The notes below the pieces were generated by a model. It worked only from the letters and a program-made list of their open reading frames with translations, was not told the origin of the DNA and made no database searches. A DNA stretch of 64,000 bases from contig PKDQ01000020.1 of the NCBI GenBank assembly GCA_002862645.1, forward strand, positions 26,990 to 90,989, in the 5' to 3' direction. How positions within the stretch are numbered: position 1 is the stretch's first letter; each line of letters starts with the position of its first letter. Both the position numbers and the translations under genes were made by a program. The DNA comes from Flavobacteriaceae bacterium (GTDB lineage: Bacteria; Bacteroidota; Bacteroidia; Flavobacteriales; Flavobacteriaceae). Shown piece after piece: positions 59,164 to 64,000 of this stretch.

Positions 59164-60324
59164 TTATAAACTGATTCCAGCGTTTTTTACTATTTCAGGA
59201 ATATCGTTGTCGTTTATTTCTTTCTTCTTGTCGGCATAGGTCAAAAACGCTGCGTATGCTAGGTCTAACTCATCTTTTGTGAGTTCAATACCAATCTTTT
59301 TAGCTCGGTAGGCGAGGGCCGCACGACCACTTCTTGCCGTTAACACTATAGAAGAAGTATCAACACCCACGTCATGTGGATTGATGATTTCATATGTTTC
59401 TCTGTTTTTTATCACACCGTCTTGGTGAATGCCAGAACTGTGCGCAAAGGCATTGGCGCCTACAATAGCTTTATTAGGCTGCACAATCATTCCCATGGCA
59501 TCTGATACCATTTGACTGGTTTCAGAAAGCATTTGGGTTTGAATATTGGTAACAAGACCTAAGTTGGGGTGCTGACGCATAATCATCACAACCTCTTCCA
59601 AAGAAGTATTGCCTGCGCGTTCGCCTATACCATTAATCGTACATTCAATTTGACGGGCCCCATTAATCACACCTGCTATAGAGTTGGCTGTTGCAAGCCC
59701 TAGGTCATTGTGGCAGTGACATGAAAGTGTTGCTTTGTGCATAGACGGAACATGTTCCATCAAGTATTTTATTTTGGCGCCGTATTCTTCGGGTAAGCAA
59801 TAGCCAGTAGTATCTGGTATGTTTAGTACTGTGGCACCTGCCTTAATCATGGCATCACAAACTTGTGCGAGATAGGCGTTGTCTGTTCTTCCGGCATCTT
59901 CTGCATAGAATTCAATATCTTCTACATATTTTTTTGCGTATTTGACAGCTGCTACACCACGCTCGATAATCTTTTCACGTGTAGAACGAAACTTATGTTG
60001 GATGTGTGAATCAGAAGTGCCAATACCTGTGTGTATGCGAGCACGTTTGGCAGGTTTTAAGGCTTCTGCTGCCACGTCAATATCTTTTTGAACAGCTCTG
60101 GTGAGTCCGCAGACTATGGCGTTTCGTACCGTTTTGGCAACATCACTAACGGCTTCAAAATCTCCCGGAGAGGAAATGGGAAAACCCGCCTCTATGATGT
60201 CAACACCAAGCTCATCAAGTCGTTTGGCTAGTACGAGCTTTTCTGCTTTGTTTAGCTTACAGCCTGGAACTTGCTCTCCATCTCGTAATGTAGTGTCAAA
60301 AATTTGAACGTACTCTTGTTTCAT
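59164..60324 (-). CDS. leuA: 2-isopropylmalate synthase
   Basis: 386 residues. [13 protein letters not shown] (metal Asp and Arg) and [16 protein letters not shown] identify the HMG-CoA lyase-like TIM barrel. It makes 2-isopropylmalate, the first leucine step. At 386 residues it lacks the long C-terminal LeuA allosteric dimer domain found in enzymes over 500 residues, as in short-form enzymes; feedback control may therefore differ. I start at ATG 60322-60324; the longer frame reaches into the promoter. Confidence 0.93.
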   Translation of the reverse strand: MKQEYVQIFDTTLRDGEQVPGCKLNKAEKLVLAKRLDELGVDIIEAGFPISSPGDFEAVSDVAKTVRNAIVCGLTRAVQKDIDVAAEALKPAKRARIHTGIGTSDSHIQHKFRSTREKIIERGVAAVKYAKKYVEDIEFYAEDAGRTDNAYLAQVCDAMIKAGATVLNIPDTTGYCLPEEYGAKIKYLMEHVPSMHKATLSCHCHNDLGLATANSIAGVINGARQIECTINGIGERAGNTSLEEVVMIMRQHPNLGLVTNIQTQMLSETSQMVSDAMGMIVQPNKAIVGANAFAHSSGIHQDGVIKNRETYEIINPHDVGVDTSSIVLTARSGRAALAYRAKKIGIELTKDELDLAYAAFLTYADKKKEINDNDIPEIVKNAGISL

Positions 60325-60341
60325 GCAAAAAGCGTTAGAGA

Positions 60342-60370
60342 CAAAAGTAACCAATTTTAACAATTACAAA
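60342..60370 (-). promoter_or_regulatory. leu operon promoter, -33 TTTG / -7 TACTTTTG
   Basis: On the minus strand TTTG (60367-60370), 17 bases, then TACTTTTG (60342-60349). The start site would be near 60336, giving a leader of about a dozen bases. This leaves no room for a leader peptide, so leucine attenuation of the enteric type is unlikely from this promoter. Confidence 0.7.
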
Positions 60371-60534
60371 AGCAGAAATTAAAGACTTCCTTAAATTCCT
60401 TCAGTACTTAGATTTTACTGGTTAAATGTATGTTCACAATCTGTGTTTAAAAGACATAAATGTGGTTGTATTTTATACTTTTTCTACTTTAATAGATGTA
60501 GAATTGCTGCGTGTTGTGCACTTTTATGTTCACA

Positions 60535-61209
60535 TCAATCCACCACTGCACTCCACACGGCGTCCTTTGGGGGAGGAGCAGTAAAGCTTTTCGGTTCATT
60601 TAGTGTTGGGTGTGTAATGGTCAGCTTTCTGGCATGTAAATGAATGCTTCCGTCTTTATTGGGGCGTTTGGCGCCGTATTTTATATCCCCTTTTATGATA
60701 AGCCCTTCTGCGCTAAGTTGTGCTCGTATCTGATGATGCCTCCCTGTTAGTAGTTCAATTTCTAGTAAGGTATAACGGTCAAGGTCCCGTTTTTTAGTGT
60801 AAATCAGTTCGCTGAACTTGCTATTGGGCACTTCTTTGCGGTGTGCATAAGATTTGTTTTGCACCTGCTTTCTGATAAGGAAATGCGAAACTCTTGTCGG
60901 TGTGTCAGCAATAGTTCCACTTACTATTGCCCAATATGTTTTGGAGGTGGTTTTTTCGGAAAATTGCTTGTTAAGTCTGCTTAGTGCCTTAGATGTTTTG
61001 GCTAAAACCATAACCCCGCTCGTGGGTCTATCAAGCCTGTGCACCAAACCTAAATATACCTTGCCTGGCTTTTTATCCCTGATTTTAATAATATTTTTAA
61101 CTATTTCTAGAACAGAGGGGTCTTTGGTGTTGTCCCCTTGTGCCAACACGCCAGGGGGTTTGTTGATGACCAGCAGGTGGTTGTCTTCAAAAAGTATTTG
61201 TGGCTGCAA
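60535..61209 (-). CDS. RluA-family RNA pseudouridine synthase
   Basis: 224 residues, no S4 domain. The catalytic Asp60 is in VHRLDRPTSGVMVLAKTS, with INKPPGVLAQG before and LLTGRHHQIRAQL after. It converts a uridine in tRNA or rRNA to pseudouridine; the site cannot be told. The start is TTG at 61207-61209, which directly follows the panB stop in the same frame (TAA then TTG), so re-initiation after panB is likely. No ATG occurs before the active site. Confidence 0.9.
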   Translation of the reverse strand: MQPQILFEDNHLLVINKPPGVLAQGDNTKDPSVLEIVKNIIKIRDKKPGKVYLGLVHRLDRPTSGVMVLAKTSKALSRLNKQFSEKTTSKTYWAIVSGTIADTPTRVSHFLIRKQVQNKSYAHRKEVPNSKFSELIYTKKRDLDRYTLLEIELLTGRHHQIRAQLSAEGLIIKGDIKYGAKRPNKDGSIHLHARKLTITHPTLNEPKSFTAPPPKDAVWSAVVD

Positions 61210-62028
61210 TTAGTATTGTTCGTCAATATTTGGAAAATCACTTGATTTTACGTCTTTCACATACTGTTTTATGGCAGTAATCATTTGGTCGTACAAGTCC
61301 ATATAGCGTCGTAAAAAACGAGGGCTGAACTCGGTCGTTAGCCCTAGCATATCGTGTAATACCAATACCTGGCCATCAACATCGCCACCAGCGCCAATAC
61401 CTATCACAGGAATTTTTACCGCTTCGGCTACTTTTTTGGCAAGTGCTGCAGGGATTTTTTCAAGCACCAACGCAAAACAGCCCAGTTGCTCTAGTAGTTT
61501 GGAATCTTCTAATAGTTTTTTTGCTTCAGCTTTTTCTCTTGCCCTTACCGTATAGGTGCCAAATTTATAAATGGATTGCGGCGTAAGTCCCAAGTGTCCC
61601 ATTACGGGAATCCCAGCGTTGAGGATACGAACCATGGAATCCTTAATTTCTGCTCCTCCTTCGATTTTAACAGCGTGGGCCCCGGCCTCTTTCATTATAC
61701 GTATAGAAGAACGCAAGGCCTCTTTTGGATCTGACTGATAGCTGCCAAATGGCAAATCAACCACGACCAAGGCACGTTTTACGGCATTGACCACCGCACT
61801 AGCATGATAAATCATCTGATCTACAGTTATGGGCAGCGTTGTTTCGTGCCCCGACATGACATTGGAGGCAGAGTCTCCTACCAAAATAACATCTATTTGT
61901 GCTGCGTCAACAGCTTTGGCCATAGAGTAGTCATAAGCTGTTAGCATGGATATCTTGGTTCCCGACGCTTTCATCTCAATCAATGCATTTGTCGTAATGC
62001 GCTTATATACTTTTTCAGATGCTAACAT
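61210..62028 (-). CDS. panB: 3-methyl-2-oxobutanoate hydroxymethyltransferase
   Basis: 272 residues, TIM barrel with [20 protein letters not shown] (Mg2+ binding), [16 protein letters not shown] and [10 protein letters not shown]. It makes ketopantoate, the first step of pantothenate. With coaBC and coaE elsewhere in the window it serves coenzyme A supply. A TATTTTTG box (62040-62047, minus strand) lies 11 bases before the ATG. Confidence 0.97.
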   Translation of the reverse strand: MLASEKVYKRITTNALIEMKASGTKISMLTAYDYSMAKAVDAAQIDVILVGDSASNVMSGHETTLPITVDQMIYHASAVVNAVKRALVVVDLPFGSYQSDPKEALRSSIRIMKEAGAHAVKIEGGAEIKDSMVRILNAGIPVMGHLGLTPQSIYKFGTYTVRAREKAEAKKLLEDSKLLEQLGCFALVLEKIPAALAKKVAEAVKIPVIGIGAGGDVDGQVLVLHDMLGLTTEFSPRFLRRYMDLYDQMITAIKQYVKDVKSSDFPNIDEQY

Positions 62029-62039
62029 ATAATTTTTTT

Positions 62040-62047
62040 CAAAAATA
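62040..62047 (-). promoter_or_regulatory. -7 box (TATTTTTG) upstream of panB
   Basis: TATTTTTG on the minus strand, 11 bases before the panB ATG, in the 111-base region shared with divergent dnaK. No -33 TTG at the usual spacing. Confidence 0.4.
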
Positions 62048-62073
62048 CATTATTAAGTGCATATTAACCTAGA

Positions 62074-62090
62074 CATGACAGCCTGTCATG
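62074..62090. promoter_or_regulatory. perfect palindrome upstream of dnaK, possible heat-shock operator
   Basis: CATGACAG-C-CTGTCATG is a perfect 8-bp inverted repeat around one base. It is centred 58 bases before the dnaK ATG and nine bases upstream of the -24-like TGGCAT. It differs from CIRCE and other operators I know by sequence. The symmetry suggests a dimeric DNA-binding protein. Confidence 0.5.
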
Positions 62091-62099
62091 AATTTGTTG

Positions 62100-62114
62100 T
62101 GGCATAAAGATTGG
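62100..62114 (+). promoter_or_regulatory. sigma-54-like -24/-12 element upstream of dnaK
   Basis: TGGCAT (62100-62105), five bases, TTGG (62111-62114) has the -24/-12 spacing of sigma-54 promoters with mismatches at the ends of both parts. The start site would be near 62126, 14 bases before the dnaK ATG. No TAnnTTTG box is seen on this strand here. Confidence 0.45.
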
Positions 62115-62139
62115 AATAAATGGTTAAAAACATATTTAA

Positions 62140-64000
62140 ATGAGTAAGATTATTGGTATCGATTTAGGAACAACAAACTCTTGTGTTTCTGTTATGGAAG
62201 GTAATGAACCTGTTGTTATTCCAAATGCTGAAGGAAAACGTACAACCCCTTCGGTTATCGCTTTTGTTGAAGGTGGTGAAATTAAAGTAGGTGACCCTGC
62301 TAAAAGACAGGCGGTTACCAACCCAACAAAAACCATTTCGTCCATAAAACGTTTTATGGGTAACAAGTTTTCTGAATCCAAAAATGATATTGAGCGCGTG
62401 CCCTATAAAGTGTTAAAAGGAGACAACGATACACCTCGTGTTGATATAGAAGGTCGTTTATATACGGCACAAGAATTATCAGCAATGGTGCTTCAAAAAA
62501 TGAAAAAAACAGCTGAAGACTACCTTGGACAAAACGTAACTGAAGCTGTAATTACAGTTCCTGCCTACTTTAACGACGCACAACGTCAAGCAACAAAAGA
62601 AGCTGGTGAGATTTCTGGTCTTAAAGTACAACGTATCATCAACGAACCAACAGCTGCAGCACTTGCATATGGTTTGGACAAGACGGGTTCTGATAGAAAG
62701 ATTGCGGTTTACGATCTTGGAGGTGGAACTTTTGATATTTCTATCCTTGAATTAGGCGACGGCGTATTTGAAGTATTGTCAACCAACGGGGATACCCATC
62801 TAGGTGGTGATGACTTTGATGACGTGATCATTCACTGGCTGGCCTATGAGTTTGAAGAAAATGAAGACATCAACTTACGCAAAGACCCTATGGCCTTACA
62901 GCGCTTAAAAGAAGCTGCTGAAAAAGCCAAAATCGAATTATCATCTTCTACGCAAACAGAAATTAATTTGCCCTATATTACTGCAACTGCTACTGGACCT
63001 AAGCACTTGGTAAAAACGCTTACTCGTGCTAAATTTGAGCAATTGGCTGATGAATTGGTAAAGCGTTCTATGAATCCTGTTAAAAGTGCTTTAGATGATG
63101 CTGGCCTGTCTACAGGTGACATTGATGAAGTTATCTTGGTTGGAGGTTCTACACGTATTCCTGTTATACAAGAAGAAGTTGAGAAGTTCTTTGGCAAAAA
63201 GCCTTCAAAAGGAGTAAACCCAGATGAGGTAGTTGCCATTGGCGCTGCCATTCAAGGTGGTGTTTTAACAGGAGATGTTAAAGATATTTTGCTACTAGAC
63301 GTAACGCCACTATCACTTGGTATTGAGACTATGGGCGGGGTGATGACTAAACTTATAGAGTCAAATACAACCATACCTTCAAAGAAATCACAAGTGTTTT
63401 CTACAGCTGCTGACAACCAACCTTCTGTTGAAATTCACGTGCTGCAAGGAGAGCGTTCTATGGCAACCGACAATAAAACCATTGGTCGCTTTCATTTAGA
63501 TGGTATCCCTCCTGCACAAAGAGGTGTGCCACAAATTGAGGTTACTTTTGACATTGATGCCAACGGACTGATTCACGTTACAGCACTAGATAAGGCTACT
63601 AATAAGTCTCAGGACATTCGTATCGAAGCATCTTCGGGGCTTACGGAGGAAGAAATTGAGCGTATGCGCAAAGAAGCAGAAGCCAATGCTGATGCGGATA
63701 AAAAGGCCAAAGAAGAAGTTGATGTACTAAATAATGCCGATCAAATGATTTTCCAAACGGAAAAACAATTGAAAGAATTTGGAGATAAATTATCTGCAGA
63801 TAAAAAAGCACCTATTGAAACAGGTCTTGAAGCTTTGAAAAAGGCATACGATTCTAAAGATTTAGACTCTATTAAACCTGCACTTGACAACATTAATGAA
63901 GCATGGAAAGTGGCTTCTGAAGAAATGTACAAAGCGCAGCAAGAAGCTGGTGGTGCAGAAGCTCCTCCAACAGATGGTGCTGATGGATCTTCACCTTCTG
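62140..64000 (+). CDS. dnaK: molecular chaperone DnaK (3' end outside window)
   Basis: 620 residues are visible and the frame is open at the right edge; about 15-25 residues should be missing. The ATPase domain starts [20 protein letters not shown] and has [14 protein letters not shown] and the VGGSTRIP adenosine-binding motif; the linker [19 protein letters not shown] sequence ([16 protein letters not shown]) leads to the substrate domain and helical lid, ending in an Ala/Gly/Pro-rich tail. It is the Hsp70 of protein folding. Neither dnaJ nor grpE is visible. Divergent from panB. Confidence 0.97.
   Translation, partial: MSKIIGIDLGTTNSCVSVMEGNEPVVIPNAEGKRTTPSVIAFVEGGEIKVGDPAKRQAVTNPTKTISSIKRFMGNKFSESKNDIERVPYKVLKGDNDTPRVDIEGRLYTAQELSAMVLQKMKKTAEDYLGQNVTEAVITVPAYFNDAQRQATKEAGEISGLKVQRIINEPTAAALAYGLDKTGSDRKIAVYDLGGGTFDISILELGDGVFEVLSTNGDTHLGGDDFDDVIIHWLAYEFEENEDINLRKDPMALQRLKEAAEKAKIELSSSTQTEINLPYITATATGPKHLVKTLTRAKFEQLADELVKRSMNPVKSALDDAGLSTGDIDEVILVGGSTRIPVIQEEVEKFFGKKPSKGVNPDEVVAIGAAIQGGVLTGDVKDILLLDVTPLSLGIETMGGVMTKLIESNTTIPSKKSQVFSTAADNQPSVEIHVLQGERSMATDNKTIGRFHLDGIPPAQRGVPQIEVTFDIDANGLIHVTALDKATNKSQDIRIEASSGLTEEEIERMRKEAEANADADKKAKEEVDVLNNADQMIFQTEKQLKEFGDKLSADKKAPIETGLEALKKAYDSKDLDSIKPALDNINEAWKVASEEMYKAQQEAGGAEAPPTDGADGSSPS

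Noticed and set aside
60325..60534. Leader peptide with leucine codons before leuA
   Set aside because: No short frame rich in leucine codons and the promoter leaves only about a dozen leader bases.
60854..61213. 119-residue open frame antisense to the pseudouridine synthase
   Set aside because: Covers the conserved active-site region of the real gene on the other strand; no family match.

Overview
The window is a stretch of ordinary chromosome from a member of the Bacteroidota, most likely family Flavobacteriaceae. The evidence is direct: a type IX secretion protein (PorQ), a SusC-style TonB receptor paired with a DUF4249 lipoprotein, split transketolase genes, an Rpb6-like omega subunit, DUF4835, DUF6913 and GldI-like FKBP lipoprotein families, AT-rich DNA, no clear Shine-Dalgarno sequences, and promoters of the Bacteroidota type (TTG, 17-20 bases, TAnnTTTG). 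I see no prophage, insertion sequence, CRISPR array, tRNA, rRNA or toxin-antitoxin locus. About 60 genes are packed tightly, with many ATGA overlaps and tail-to-tail overlaps.

Layout: 1-3.6 kb holds a phosphoribosyltransferase (cut by the left edge), an S4 RNA-binding protein, an FKBP lipoprotein and the two transketolase halves. 3.7-9.4 kb is a forward run: tgt, an LptF/LptG permease, a DMT transporter, accA and dnaB. 9.4-17.8 kb runs in reverse: rplS, then icd, a TonB receptor, DUF4249 and a small membrane protein, then thrS-infC-rpmI-rplT. 17.8-18.6 kb is the only sizeable gene-poor stretch, between trmD and rplS. 18.6-25.3 kb holds trmD, an HtrA protease, dapF-mltG, and dnaA with a phosphatase and a methyltransferase. 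25.5-31.9 kb holds a thioesterase, ribD, prmC-ligA, DUF6913-dapA and a PagL-like outer membrane protein. 32.0-41.7 kb is a long forward cluster: bamD, omega, coaBC, DUF4835, recN, fabI, YbbR, coaE and a two-component system. 41.7-48.7 kb holds xerD, aroQ, an SDR, lpdA, msrB, a hydrolase, an MFS permease and a decayed DUF2807 gene. 48.8-56.1 kb holds lon, porQ-cmk, an SMP-30 lipoprotein and rpsA. 56.1-62.0 kb runs in reverse: leuACDB, then panB and a pseudouridine synthase. dnaK runs off the right edge.

The genes serve core functions: translation (thrS, infC, L35, L20, L19, S1, tgt, trmD, PrmC), replication and repair (dnaA, dnaB, ligA, recN, xerD), lipid synthesis (accA, fabI), envelope assembly (BamD, LptF/G, MltG, HtrA, PorQ), CoA and pantothenate (coaBC, coaE, panB), lysine and peptidoglycan precursors (dapA, dapF), leucine synthesis and protein quality control (lon, dnaK).

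I found no convincing new multi-gene system. The observations most worth a second look are: infC appears to start at AUA; several -7 boxes lie so close to the start codon that the mRNAs would be leaderless; Tgt lacks its zinc cysteines; lon and dnaK share a -24/-12 type (sigma-54-like) element, with a perfect palindrome upstream of dnaK; and the trmD-rplS spacer carries a REP-like repeat.
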